From JAWWAH01 sp033721415 (GTDB lineage: Bacteria; Patescibacteriota; Minisyncoccia; Spechtbacterales; 2-12-FULL-38-22), in assembly GCA_033721415.1 (NCBI GenBank), contig JAWWAH010000014.1:1-23064 (forward strand): a stretch of 23,064 nt of DNA, given 5' to 3'. Below are positions 1-6,253 of this stretch, piece after piece. Made by a program: the position numbers and the translations under genes. Each line of letters starts with the position of its first letter. Position 1 is the stretch's first letter. The notes below the pieces were generated by a model. It was not told the DNA's origin. It was given only the letters and a program-made list of their open reading frames with translations, and did not search any database.

Positions 1-31
1 CATCTTGTTTTGTGGATAACTATTTGGGTGC

Positions 32-60
32 TTGATTTTAAGCTTTTTCTGCGGTATTAT
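32..60 (+). promoter_or_regulatory. Sigma70-type promoter of the DUF4177 gene
   Basis: A -35 box TTGATT (32-37) and a -10 box TATTAT (55-60) are separated by 17 bp. The predicted transcript start is near 67, inside the longest open frame, which argues that translation starts at 97 and not at 10. A perfect TGTGGATAACT box lies at 11-21, 10 bp upstream of the -35. Confidence 0.7.
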
Positions 61-96
61 TTTAATGCATTTTGCCAGTATACGGAAGGGGCAAAA

Positions 97-279
97 ATGG
101 CGCCAGGAGAATACGAGTATAAGGTTATCAGTCTTTATGAAACATCACCATCTGGCGGACAGGAATACCACGAGTGGCTAGCCCAAGAATTAGAAACACA
201 CTCTCAGGGTGGCTGGGAGCTGTGCGCTGTTGATAACATGCGGTTCTTCTTTAAGCGCCTTAAGGAATCCAGTAGCTAA
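97..279 (+). CDS. DUF4177-like small protein
   Basis: A 60-residue soluble protein. The core has a YEYKV strand near the start (residues 6-10), a central helix (EWLAQELETHSQ), a GGWEL motif around residues 38-42 and a final hydrophobic strand with basic residues (FFFKRLK). That order is typical of the DUF4177 family, small alpha/beta proteins of unknown role. The frame is open back to position 10, but ATG 97 is preferred: it follows a strong GGAAGGGG ribosome-binding site at 84-91, and the promoter at 32-60 places the transcript start near 67. It is a single-gene unit closed by the terminator at 314-340. The function is not known and none can be inferred from the neighbours. Confidence 0.8.
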   Translation: MAPGEYEYKVISLYETSPSGGQEYHEWLAQELETHSQGGWELCAVDNMRFFFKRLKESSS

Positions 280-313
280 GCAAGACCTAGATTGTTAGTT
301 CTTTTTAATTTTT

Positions 314-340
314 AAAACCGCCCTTTAAGGCGGTTTTTTT
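314..340 (+). terminator. Rho-independent terminator after the DUF4177 gene
   Basis: The arms AAAACCGCC (314-322) and GGCGGTTTT (329-337) flank a short loop and are followed by a T run. The same AAAACCGCC/GGCGGTTTT stem is used at 4444, 7155 and 7788. Confidence 0.85.
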
Positions 341-344
341 GTAT

Positions 345-448
345 ATAAAAAAGAATAACTCCAGCCTAGGCTGGAGAGTGTGTGAAAAAAGAACGGAGGG
401 TTGAATTGTGTGTAAAGAAGGTGCGATGTGTATTAGCCTTAATGGCTT
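345..448 (-). ncRNA. Predicted small RNA A (paralogue of the RNA at 8978-9096)
   Basis: No coding frame lies here, but the minus strand carries a complete transcription unit: a consensus promoter (455-482), a predicted 5' end near 448, and a Rho-independent terminator (CTCCAGCC 359-366 paired with GGCTGGAG 369-376, then a minus-strand T-rich tail to about 345). The RNA would be about 104 nt. It begins with a small hairpin (AGCC, loop AUUAA, GGCU), continues through a G-poor C/A/U-rich linker containing CGCACCUU and CCCUCC, and ends in the terminator. It has no AUG. The linker's C-rich motifs could pair with Shine-Dalgarno sequences, as in many Gram-positive antisense sRNAs; that is inference. 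Confidence 0.65.
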
Positions 449-454
449 ATTTAT

Positions 455-482
455 ATGATAGCAATTCTGTATTTTATGTCAA
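455..482 (-). promoter_or_regulatory. Sigma70-type promoter of small RNA A
   Basis: On the minus strand the -35 is TTGACA (477-482) and the -10 is TATCAT (455-460), with a 16-bp spacer. From -35 to the first RNA bases, 31 of 39 positions match the promoter of small RNA B (9103-9130). Confidence 0.75.
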
Positions 483-504
483 CAACTAATTCTGGGGAAA
501 ACTT

Positions 505-530
505 TTTAAGGATAAGTACTTATCCTTAAA
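505..530 (+). promoter_or_regulatory. 26-bp perfect palindrome, candidate operator
   Basis: The arms TTTAAGGATAAGT and ACTTATCCTTAAA form a perfect palindrome with no spacer. It ends 3 bp before an extended -10 (TG at 534-535, TAGAAT at 537-542) and so covers the -35 position of the hydrolase promoter, where a repressor would act. No T run follows, so a terminator is unlikely. The cognate regulator is not identifiable, and the sequence differs from the ArsR-type operator at 2275-2304. Confidence 0.55.
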
Positions 531-573
531 CTATGTTAGAATATCCGAGAGTAAGGTACTAAAAATAAACAAT

Positions 574-1173
574 ATGAAAAATCAGATTATATTTATACAT
601 GGGGGAGAGACGTTCAATACGTACGAAGAATACCTAGAACATCTAAAAAATAAAGAATACGACCCGTATAAGGAAAAATACAAAAAATGGAAAGAGGCTC
701 TAGCTGAAGAGCTTGGAGATGATTTTGAAGTTTTGCAGCCCAGAATGCCAAGTAAGTATAATGCAAAATATGAGGAATGGAAGCTTTGGTTTGAAAAGGT
801 GGCAGAATTTGCAAAAGATAATGTAGTCCTCGTTGGCCATTCATTGGGTGCTTTATTTCTAGCTAAATATTTATCAGAGAATAATTTTCCTAAAAAAATA
901 AAAGCCATTTATTTAATAGCAGCACCTTACGATGGTGCAAATACAGACGAATCTTTGGGCGATTTTAAACTACAGGAAGATTTAAGCTCCATAGAAGAGC
1001 AATCAGAAAAAATATTCATATACCACAGTAAAGATGATTTTGTTGTGCCATTTAGTGAGTCTAAAAAATATGCAGACAAGTTACACAAAGCAGAAGTGAG
1101 AGTATTTGAAGATAGAAACCACTTTTTGCAGGAGAGCTTTCCTGAATTAGTTGAAAGTATAAAAAATCTTTAA
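574..1173 (+). CDS. Alpha/beta-hydrolase (RBBP9/YdeN-like serine hydrolase)
   Basis: A 199-residue cytoplasmic protein without a signal peptide. The N-terminus has a FIHGG oxyanion-type motif (residues 7-11). The nucleophile elbow GHSLG places the catalytic serine at residue 90. The acid is probably Asp154 or Asp155 in HSKDDFVVP, and the base His183 in RNHF. Size, motif order and the late DDxVVP segment match the RBBP9/YdeN group of small serine hydrolases; the substrate is unknown. A Lys/Tyr-rich insertion (about 17-45) follows the first strand. No ribosome-binding site sits next to ATG 574; an extended -10 at 534-542 would give a short leader of about 24 nt. It is the first gene of an apparent operon with the epimerase (15-nt gap) and the zinc mini-protein. 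Confidence 0.8.
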   Translation: MKNQIIFIHGGETFNTYEEYLEHLKNKEYDPYKEKYKKWKEALAEELGDDFEVLQPRMPSKYNAKYEEWKLWFEKVAEFAKDNVVLVGHSLGALFLAKYLSENNFPKKIKAIYLIAAPYDGANTDESLGDFKLQEDLSSIEEQSEKIFIYHSKDDFVVPFSESKKYADKLHKAEVRVFEDRNHFLQESFPELVESIKNL

Positions 1174-1188
1174 AAAATATAAAGATAG

Positions 1189-2079
1189 ATGAAAATAACA
1201 ATCACAGGAGGCTCTGGATTTATAGGCTTAAAACTATCTAAGCTTTTTACAGACCTTGGTCACGAAGTTTTAATTTTAGATATCAGGCCACCACGAAAAG
1301 AAATTAAAGGAGTTAAGTTTGTTGAAGCCAACCTTTTAAAGGAACCCGTCCCGCCGGAGGCAATAGAGTGCGATGCCATTGTGCACCTTGCTGGAGTTAA
1401 TATATTTGGCAGATGGACAGAGGATTACAAAAAATTAATATTAGAAAGCAGGACAAAAACAGCTAAAACTTTGATTGATGCGATAAAGGCTTCAGAGCAT
1501 ACCCCCGAAGTTTTTGTTTCTGCATCAGCAATCGGCTATTATGGTGATGGCGGAGAAGAAAAGCTTGATGAATCTGCGCCTTCTGGGAATGATTTTCTTG
1601 CTAATGTTTGCAAGAGGTGGGAAGCCGTTGCGCAGACATCAGAGGATGCCGGTATGCGCTGGGTTTCTGTACGCACGGGTATAGTGCTCGGTCCTGGTGG
1701 TGGAATGCTTGGTAAACTTGTGCCTATATTTAAGATGTTTCTAGGAGGTCCTCTAGCCTCTGGTAATCAGTGGTTTTCTTGGATCCACATCGAAGACTTG
1801 TTAAACGTTTACAAGAAAGCAGTTTTAGACAGTAATTTAAGCGGCCCAGTAAATGCAGTAGCTCCAAACCCTGTAAGAAATAAAGAGTTTGCTAAAGCAC
1901 TTGGAAGCGCAGTAAATAGACCTGCAATTATTCCTGTTCCTAAGTTTGCCTTGAAGATTGTACTTGGAGAGCTGGCAAATGAAATTACTATGAGCCAGAG
2001 AGTGATCCCCAAGAAAATACAAGAGACCGATTTTAATTATAAATATCCAGATATAAATTCAGCACTTAAAAATTTATAA
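1189..2079 (+). CDS. TIGR01777-family NAD(P)-dependent epimerase (YfcH/SDR39U1-like)
   Basis: A 296-residue atypical short-chain dehydrogenase/epimerase. The N-terminal Rossmann motif GGSGFIG is at 7-13, followed by DAIVHLAG (62-69), then GRW and the SRTKTAKTLIDAI helix. The SASAIGYYGD segment (111-120) holds the conserved Ser/Tyr region, and KRWE follows downstream. The second half has VRTGIVLGPGGGMLGKL, WFSWIHIEDL and NAVAPNPV, all hallmarks of TIGR01777. Family length is about 290-300, so it is complete. Members are annotated as sugar-nucleotide epimerases, but their true substrates are mostly unknown. The gene follows the hydrolase by 15 nt and is followed after one base by the mini zinc protein, so cotranscription is likely. 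No clear ribosome-binding site is visible (AAAGATAG directly before ATG). Confidence 0.88.
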   Translation: MKITITGGSGFIGLKLSKLFTDLGHEVLILDIRPPRKEIKGVKFVEANLLKEPVPPEAIECDAIVHLAGVNIFGRWTEDYKKLILESRTKTAKTLIDAIKASEHTPEVFVSASAIGYYGDGGEEKLDESAPSGNDFLANVCKRWEAVAQTSEDAGMRWVSVRTGIVLGPGGGMLGKLVPIFKMFLGGPLASGNQWFSWIHIEDLLNVYKKAVLDSNLSGPVNAVAPNPVRNKEFAKALGSAVNRPAIIPVPKFALKIVLGELANEITMSQRVIPKKIQETDFNYKYPDINSALKNL

Positions 2080-2080
2080 A

Positions 2081-2227
2081 ATGAAAAAAGAAAATCAAAA
2101 ACTATATGAGTGCAAAGAATGTGGGCTTAAGTACAAAGAAAAAGAGCTCGCAAAAAAATGCACCAAGTGGTGTCGCAAACACCATACTTGCAATATAGAA
2201 ATAATAAAGCACGCTGTTGAGGAATAG
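2081..2227 (+). CDS. 48-residue Cys/His zinc-binding mini-protein
   Basis: This short frame begins one base after the epimerase stop. The product has a CKEC knuckle (Cys11, Cys14) and, after a Lys/Glu-rich helix, a cluster of Cys27, Cys31, His34, His35 and Cys37. That gives enough ligands for at least one structural metal site. I recall similar small proteins (YxCxECGLxY...CxxWCxxHxxCN) recurring in CPR bacteria and some archaea without an assigned role; this is memory, not a search. The tight spacing implies translation together with the epimerase. An ArsR-type repressor gene follows about 100 bp later, so a link with metal or thiol sensing is possible but unproven. Confidence 0.7.
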   Translation: MKKENQKLYECKECGLKYKEKELAKKCTKWCRKHHTCNIEIIKHAVEE

Positions 2228-2274
2228 GGGAGTTTAATTATTTCTACACCTCTGTACCGTAATAATATCCACAG

Positions 2275-2322
2275 AAACTATTCAAATATGTACTTGAATA
2301 GTTTTTCAATTAGCCATATAAT
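2275..2322 (+). promoter_or_regulatory. Promoter and ArsR-type operator of the repressor gene
   Basis: An inverted repeat AAACTATTCAA (2275-2285) and TTGAATAGTTT (2294-2304) has an 8-bp spacer. The right arm contains the -35 box TTGAAT (2294-2299), and the -10 TATAAT lies at 2317-2322 after exactly 17 bp. ATTCAA...TTGAAT dyads overlapping promoters are typical ArsR/SmtB operators, so the repressor encoded just downstream probably autoregulates. The predicted transcript start coincides with the ATG at 2329, so the mRNA is leaderless. Confidence 0.78.
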
Positions 2323-2328
2323 GCATAC

Positions 2329-2643
2329 ATGGCTACAAGAAAAAAAATCAATACAAGTGAAGAAGAACTAAAGCGCAAAGCACGCCTTTTTGCTATTGCT
2401 GGAGATGAAACCAGAATAAAGATATTGTGTTGCCTGTTTCAAGATGGAGACCCTTGTGTGTCGGAGATATCAGAATTTATAGATGCAAGTGTTGCAAATA
2501 CGTCACACCACCTACAGATAATGCACAAAGAGGGATTACTTAAAACTGAGCGAAGGGGAAATAACGTATGTTACAAGCTTGTGGATAGCGATTTTACAAA
2601 GGAGCTAAAAAAATTAATTTGCGATATAAATATTAAAAACTAA
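2329..2643 (+). CDS. ArsR/SmtB-family winged-helix repressor
   Basis: A 104-residue DNA-binding protein. The N-terminal helix carries the family-typical FAIAGDETRIKIL segment (21-33), followed by CCLF (34-37), a DPCVSEIS stretch (41-48) and the recognition helix SVANTSHHLQIMHKEGLL (54-71). The wing is TERRGNNVCYKL (73-84). In CadC/ArsR sensors the DPCVSEI position is ELCVCDL. Here only one Cys (Cys43) remains there, with Cys34, Cys35 and Cys81 elsewhere, so metal(loid) sensing is possible but the ligand set is non-canonical. A thiol or redox signal is an alternative. The operator overlaps its own promoter. The glutaredoxin gene follows 38 bp downstream and is the likely co-regulated target. 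Confidence 0.88.
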   Translation: MATRKKINTSEEELKRKARLFAIAGDETRIKILCCLFQDGDPCVSEISEFIDASVANTSHHLQIMHKEGLLKTERRGNNVCYKLVDSDFTKELKKLICDINIKN

Positions 2644-2681
2644 TTTTTCTTTCTTTAAAAAATAAGAGAAAGGATAAAAAT

Positions 2682-2918
2682 ATGAAAAGTGTAACTATAT
2701 ACACAACGCCAACTTGCCATTATTGCCATGCGGCAAAAGAGTTCTTCAAAGAGAATGATGTAGAATATACAGAAAAAAATGTAGCAGAAGATACAGAGGC
2801 CAGGCAGGAAATGATTGAAAAATCAGGACAAATGGGAGTGCCTGTTATAGATGTGGCAGGAGATTTAGTTGTAGGATTCAACAAAGATGTCCTACAAGAT
2901 CTTTTGGAGATAAAATAA
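2682..2918 (+). CDS. Glutaredoxin-like protein (NrdH/YruB type)
   Basis: A 78-residue single-domain thioredoxin-fold protein. The dithiol active site CHYC (Cys12, Cys15) follows the first strand, and the cis-Pro of the fold is in GVPV (Pro54). The C-terminal VVGFNKDVLQDLL helix completes the fold. The length matches glutaredoxins of the NrdH/TIGR02196 type, which reduce disulphides of protein partners. A ribosome-binding site GAAAGGA (2668-2674) lies 7 nt before the ATG. The gene follows the ArsR-type repressor and probably shares its leaderless transcript; a terminator at 2935 ends the unit. The electron donor is not evident, since no thioredoxin reductase is in the window. Confidence 0.88.
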   Translation: MKSVTIYTTPTCHYCHAAKEFFKENDVEYTEKNVAEDTEARQEMIEKSGQMGVPVIDVAGDLVVGFNKDVLQDLLEIK

Positions 2919-2934
2919 ATTTTTGCACAAGATG

Positions 2935-2982
2935 AAAGAAAGCAAGAGAGCAATATTTTGCATTTTTGCTTTCTTTTTCTTT
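2935..2982 (+). terminator. Long-stem terminator after the glutaredoxin gene
   Basis: The arms AAAGAAAGCAA (2935-2945) and TTGCTTTCTTT (2966-2976) pair perfectly over 11 bp around a 20-nt loop and run into a T-rich tail. Confidence 0.7.
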
Positions 2983-3003
2983 AGAGGGGCAATATGGTTG
3001 TTA

Positions 3004-3012
3004 TGCTATAAT
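3004..3012 (+). promoter_or_regulatory. Extended -10 promoter of the esterase gene
   Basis: TG (3004-3005), one base, then a perfect TATAAT (3007-3012). The ATG at 3021 is 8 nt after the -10, at or within a base or two of the expected transcript start. The mRNA is therefore leaderless or nearly so, and no ribosome-binding site exists. No good -35 is visible. Confidence 0.65.
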
Positions 3013-3020
3013 TACTTTGT

Positions 3021-3917
3021 ATGTCAAGAATACTTTATATGATAATTTTAGGAATATTTGGAGCCCTGCTACTTGTGTTATTAGTCGCTTGGCTTTTTGT
3101 TTTGAATTCTGCAGATAGAAAAGTACTTTCTTCTGATACGGTGGAGATTACAATAGAAGAAGAGCAAAGAGAATACAAAATAATAAATGCAAGCAGAGAC
3201 AATGAAAAAGAAAAGCCTCTTTTAGTCCTTTTGCACGGTTTTAGAAGCAGGGGTAGCTGGATAGGGACATACACAGGATTTAATATACTTGCTGAAGAAG
3301 AAGATTTTGCACTCTTATTACCACAAGGCTTTAGAATGTCTTGGAATGCGCAATTTTGTTGCGGATTTGCTTTTCAGAGAAATATAGATGATGTAGGATT
3401 CATCACAAAAATAGTAGAAGACGTTAAGGAAGAGTATAATATCGATGAATCCAAAATATATGTTGCTGGATTTTCTAATGGAGGCATGTTGGCGCAAAAA
3501 CTGTTAATAGAAAAACCAGGGTTATTTGCTGGTGGAGCTTCGGCGATGAGTGGGATTGGCACAAGAGCTGGTGCATTATATATAGATAAAGCAGAAGATC
3601 CAATAGTGCTTATTCAGGGAGAAGACGATAAATACACTCCCATCGAAAAAGATGCATCTGGACCTGAGGGTTTTAGCTTTAAATCTTCAGAGGAAACGTT
3701 GTCTGCTTGGAAAAATTACTATAATGCTAAGCTTGCATATACGAACGACGAGGATGCATATAAAGAAAGGGTTTATTCAAAAAATGATAAACCTATTATT
3801 ATGCATAGACTTTATTATAATCAACCTCACAGATGGCCCGGAACACGTCTTTGGAATTTTAGCTCTGATGTTCCTGAATTGACCCGCGCAATATGGGAAT
3901 TTTTAAACTCTAAATAG
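3021..3917 (+). CDS. Membrane-anchored esterase, PHB-depolymerase/LpqC-like
   Basis: A 298-residue protein with an N-terminal transmembrane anchor (about 5-28) and an outer alpha/beta-hydrolase domain. LLHGF (70-74) is the oxyanion-loop region. Segment SWNAQFCCGFAF...DDVGF (107-126) is the signature stretch of the LpqC/poly-hydroxybutyrate depolymerase/feruloyl-esterase family (COG3509). The nucleophile motif GFSNGG places Ser at 152; the acid is Asp202 or Asp203 in GEDDKYTP, and the base is His270 in QPHRWPG. The catalytic set looks intact. Such enzymes hydrolyse polyester or acyl-ester bonds, but the substrate here cannot be read. Translation probably starts at the leaderless ATG 3021. The SemiSWEET gene starts 8 nt after its stop, so the two are cotranscribed. 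Confidence 0.85.
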   Translation: MSRILYMIILGIFGALLLVLLVAWLFVLNSADRKVLSSDTVEITIEEEQREYKIINASRDNEKEKPLLVLLHGFRSRGSWIGTYTGFNILAEEEDFALLLPQGFRMSWNAQFCCGFAFQRNIDDVGFITKIVEDVKEEYNIDESKIYVAGFSNGGMLAQKLLIEKPGLFAGGASAMSGIGTRAGALYIDKAEDPIVLIQGEDDKYTPIEKDASGPEGFSFKSSEETLSAWKNYYNAKLAYTNDEDAYKERVYSKNDKPIIMHRLYYNQPHRWPGTRLWNFSSDVPELTRAIWEFLNSK

Positions 3918-3924
3918 TAGATTT

Positions 3925-4254
3925 ATGTATAATCCTCAAAACCTACATCAGTGTGAAATAGAAAAAGCAAAAAAACCAAAAGAAGAAAAATCTTCTTTAA
4001 AAACTTTTGCAGATTCAGCAATGACAGTAGTTGGTGTTATAGCTTCACTTTCTAGCGTCCCTCAAATTATAAAAATAGAGCAAACAGGTACTGTTGCAGG
4101 AATTTCTTTAATAACACAAATAATAGCGCTGGTTGCTGTTATGTCGTGGCTTGCTTATGGAATATATATAAAAAATAAGCCACTTATAATAACAAGTGCT
4201 ATATCAACGGTAGTTTTAGGCATTGTTACTTTTCAAATTGTTATCTATTCTTAG
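3925..4254 (+). CDS. SemiSWEET/PQ-loop family transporter
   Basis: A 109-residue protein with three predicted membrane helices (about 32-50, 61-82 and 87-107) after a charged, Lys-rich cytoplasmic N-terminus of about 28 residues. The first helix ends in the PQ motif (Pro46-Gln47), followed by IIKIEQTGTVAGIS, a typical PQ-loop connection. One triple-helix bundle is the SemiSWEET architecture; family members dimerise to form a sugar-permeable channel. The N-terminal extension is longer than in most SemiSWEETs (about 85-95 residues). There is no ribosome-binding site before ATG 3925, so translation may be coupled to the esterase stop 8 nt upstream. The substrate is unassigned; sharing a transcript with an esterase is the only clue. 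Confidence 0.8.
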   Translation: MYNPQNLHQCEIEKAKKPKEEKSSLKTFADSAMTVVGVIASLSSVPQIIKIEQTGTVAGISLITQIIALVAVMSWLAYGIYIKNKPLIITSAISTVVLGIVTFQIVIYS

Positions 4255-4288
4255 AAAATAATTCAGGACAATTCTGTGGAAAACTCTG

Positions 4289-4318
4289 TTGACTAATTTT
4301 TATGACTAGCGCTATAAT
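4289..4318 (+). promoter_or_regulatory. Sigma70 promoter of structured RNA copy 1
   Basis: TTGACT (4289-4294) and a perfect TATAAT (4313-4318) are 18 bp apart. A full TGTGGAAAACT box at 4275-4285 ends 3 bp before the -35. The expected transcript start is near 4324-4326. Confidence 0.8.
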
Positions 4319-4322
4319 AATA

Positions 4323-4400
4323 ATGAGGATGGGAAAGGGTCTTCGGACCAGTTCCCGACCTCATATGAAAAACCACCGCTTCGGCGGAGGTTTTTCATTT
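4323..4400 (+). ncRNA. Structured 78-nt RNA, copy 1 (identical to 7316-7393)
   Basis: A strong promoter leads straight into two hairpins. Hairpin 1 (4324 to about 4363) is regular: UGAGG/CCUCA, a 2x2 loop, GGGAA/UUCCC, a 2x2 AG/AG loop that could form tandem G-A pairs, GGUC/GACC, and a C(UUCG)G tetraloop. Hairpin 2 is a terminator: AUGAAAAACC/GGUUUUUCAU, one A-A mismatch, CCGC/GCGG and another C(UUCG)G loop. All 78 bases match copy 2. I do not recognise it as tmRNA, 6S, SRP or RNase P RNA. A leaderless frame from ATG 4323 could encode a 30-residue basic peptide ending at 4415, but hairpin conservation favours an RNA. Confidence 0.75.
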
Positions 4401-4440
4401 TTAAGGACATGAAATAAATACTCCAAATAAGCAGAACACA

Positions 4441-4466
4441 TTTAAAAACCGCCTTTCGGCGGCTTT
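4441..4466 (-). terminator. Terminator of the M23/FG-GAP gene
   Basis: AAAAACCGCC (4444-4453), loop TTTC, GGCGG (4458-4462), then T5. A-rich and T-rich flanks let it work in both directions. It sits just past the minus-strand stop at 4476. Confidence 0.75.
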
Positions 4467-4475
4467 TTATTTTTT

Positions 4476-6053
4476 TTAAAATATTTCCCAGATAGAGGTT
4501 CGTCTTTTTTCTGCATAAGAGAGTCTTGCATCAGTAGAGCTTACAAGCACGATTCCTTCTCCTGCGGCTATGTCGTAACCTCCTTGCCACCACTCTTCGA
4601 AGGCTTCGTCCTTATCTAGGTTTTCTCCATTTAGGTCATAGACTCTAAAGTCGGGTCCTCCGTCTAGAGCTGGTGCGGTTAATATTCGCGCACTAGAGGA
4701 GGACGAACTAGAACTTGAGTCGGATGTTGTTCTTCTCCCGTAGCTATCGTACCACCAATTATCATTATTGTTACTGCTACTGCTACTGCTAGACACATCT
4801 GTACTTGTAGAGATTTTTACTCCACCCTGAAAGCCTTCGTCGTATGCATAGAAATCTCCCTCTTCATTACCTTCTGCATTGAATATCTTTACGTGTGGGC
4901 CTCCTCCGGGGCCTGCTGCAACAATAATTCTTGCTTCAGAGCTTCCTTCTTTATTTACCCCGGCGACATCTATTCCTCCGGAGAATCCTGCATCAAATGC
5001 AAAAAATCCTTCTGAGTACACAGTTCCGTCTCCGCGAAATATCTTTACGTGTGGGCCTCCTCCTGGACCTGCTCCTGTTATTATTTCGTCTTTTCCGTCG
5101 CCATCTACATCTGCGGTAGCAATATTTATTCCACCCGTAAAAGCAGGAGTATATGCAAAGAATCCTTCAGTGGTATATGGTGTGCCGTTTGGGTTAAACA
5201 TTTTTACATGTGGACCCCCTCCTGGGCCAGGTGCTGTGATTATTTCATCTTTGCCATCTCCGTTTAAATCTCCTGTTGCAACATTAACTCCACCGTTGAA
5301 GTTTTGATCGTATGCGTAAAAAGTACCTATTGGTTTTTTGTTTAAATCCATTAATCTAACGTGGGGTGCTCCTCCTGGACCTGCTCCTGCTACAAATTCT
5401 TTAGAATTGGATATTCCAAAATCTCCAACAGCAATAGATGCTCCACCGTCGAAGTCTTTAAATGGAAGAAGTTCATTATCTTGTTCTGGTGGGGAGACTG
5501 GTGTTTTGATTTTTCTTGCATTTTGTAGGGTTTCATACGGGTTTATCACACCTCCCTCTGGAGAGTGTATTTCAAAGTGCAGATGATTGACTGTTGTTTC
5601 TGCATTTCCGCTATCTCCCATCCATCCTATGAGTTGCCCTTCTTTTACTTCAAAACCCCTATCCATATATGGTGCATATGCATTTAATGCGCCACCTTGC
5701 CCATCGTCTGTTCCGGGGGTGTCGTTATTCATGTGTAAGTACCAATATCTGTAACCGTCATTTCCTCTTAATATTACAGCGTAACCCCAAGAGGCTTCTG
5801 GATAGTTAACTCTTCTTATTGTGCCGTCTACAGCGGCTACAAGAGGAGTCATTTGTTCTCCTACTATATCTATACCCTCGTGGCTTCTAGTTCCTCCACC
5901 TCTTGAATCTCCAAAATCATTATTATAGTAAACACCGGGTACATCTAGTACCGGAAAAGTTATATCCCTTACATCTGAGGTTTGCGCCAACGCATTAGCT
6001 GGTAGCAAAGATGCTAAAAGGGGGATAATAAAAAGCAAACATAGTTTGCGCAT
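4476..6053 (-). CDS. Secreted M23 (LytM-like) peptidase with FG-GAP-like repeats
   Basis: A 525-residue exported protein. A signal peptide (1-23, hydrophobic core then NALAQ) leads into an M23 domain (about 30-180): HEGID supplies His58 and Asp62, YLH has His107, and HLHFEIH has His157 and His159, so the zinc and catalytic set looks complete. M23 enzymes cut peptidoglycan cross-bridges. The C-terminal part has five repeats of about 52 residues built around GPGGGPHVK (225, 276, 329 and 381; degenerate at 462) with DGDGKDE calcium-type loops at two of them. This resembles FG-GAP/beta-propeller blades. A Ser/Asn-rich linker (421-454) interrupts the fifth repeat. It is a lone minus-strand gene with no clear ribosome-binding site. 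It probably remodels the cell wall or acts at the cell surface while binding a partner. Confidence 0.88.
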   Translation of the reverse strand: MRKLCLLFIIPLLASLLPANALAQTSDVRDITFPVLDVPGVYYNNDFGDSRGGGTRSHEGIDIVGEQMTPLVAAVDGTIRRVNYPEASWGYAVILRGNDGYRYWYLHMNNDTPGTDDGQGGALNAYAPYMDRGFEVKEGQLIGWMGDSGNAETTVNHLHFEIHSPEGGVINPYETLQNARKIKTPVSPPEQDNELLPFKDFDGGASIAVGDFGISNSKEFVAGAGPGGAPHVRLMDLNKKPIGTFYAYDQNFNGGVNVATGDLNGDGKDEIITAPGPGGGPHVKMFNPNGTPYTTEGFFAYTPAFTGGINIATADVDGDGKDEIITGAGPGGGPHVKIFRGDGTVYSEGFFAFDAGFSGGIDVAGVNKEGSSEARIIVAAGPGGGPHVKIFNAEGNEEGDFYAYDEGFQGGVKISTSTDVSSSSSSSNNNDNWWYDSYGRRTTSDSSSSSSSSSARILTAPALDGGPDFRVYDLNGENLDKDEAFEEWWQGGYDIAAGEGIVLVSSTDARLSYAEKRRTSIWEIF

Positions 6054-6253
6054 AAAATTGTATGTAATTAATTTTACAGGCTACATAGTTTACGACGTAC
6101 GAGTATCTGTTTTCTTACCTGCATGCTTACTAACATCATATAGGGATAGTTGGTAGGTGAACAATCCCAAAACTTTATTGGCTAATTTTTTGCTGGAATT
6201 TTTTATCTTTTTGCGATACTATATATCTGGTTCATTGATTAAAGGAGGTCCTC
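6054..6253. other. Intergenic region between divergent genes
   Basis: This 200-bp gap separates the minus-strand M23 gene from the plus-strand aaRS-like gene. Only the AAAGGAGG ribosome-binding site at 6241-6248 is clear. A TACTAT (6217-6222) could be the plus-strand -10, but no convincing -35 accompanies it. No tRNA-like, terminator-like or coding structure was found. Confidence 0.5.

Noticed and set aside
10..96. A longer N-terminus for the DUF4177 protein, starting at 10
   Set aside because: The extension lies upstream of the predicted transcript start, spans the promoter and does not fit the family; ATG 97 has a strong ribosome-binding site.
2650..2676. A hairpin hiding the glutaredoxin ribosome-binding site (CTTTCT pairing with AGAAAG)
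   Set aside because: It has only six weak A/T-rich pairs around a long loop; such pairing is easily found by chance in this composition.
4879..5307. A 142-codon plus-strand frame rich in CGPPPGP repeats
   Set aside because: It is the antisense shadow of the GPGGGPHVK repeats of the M23/FG-GAP gene and has no initiation signal.
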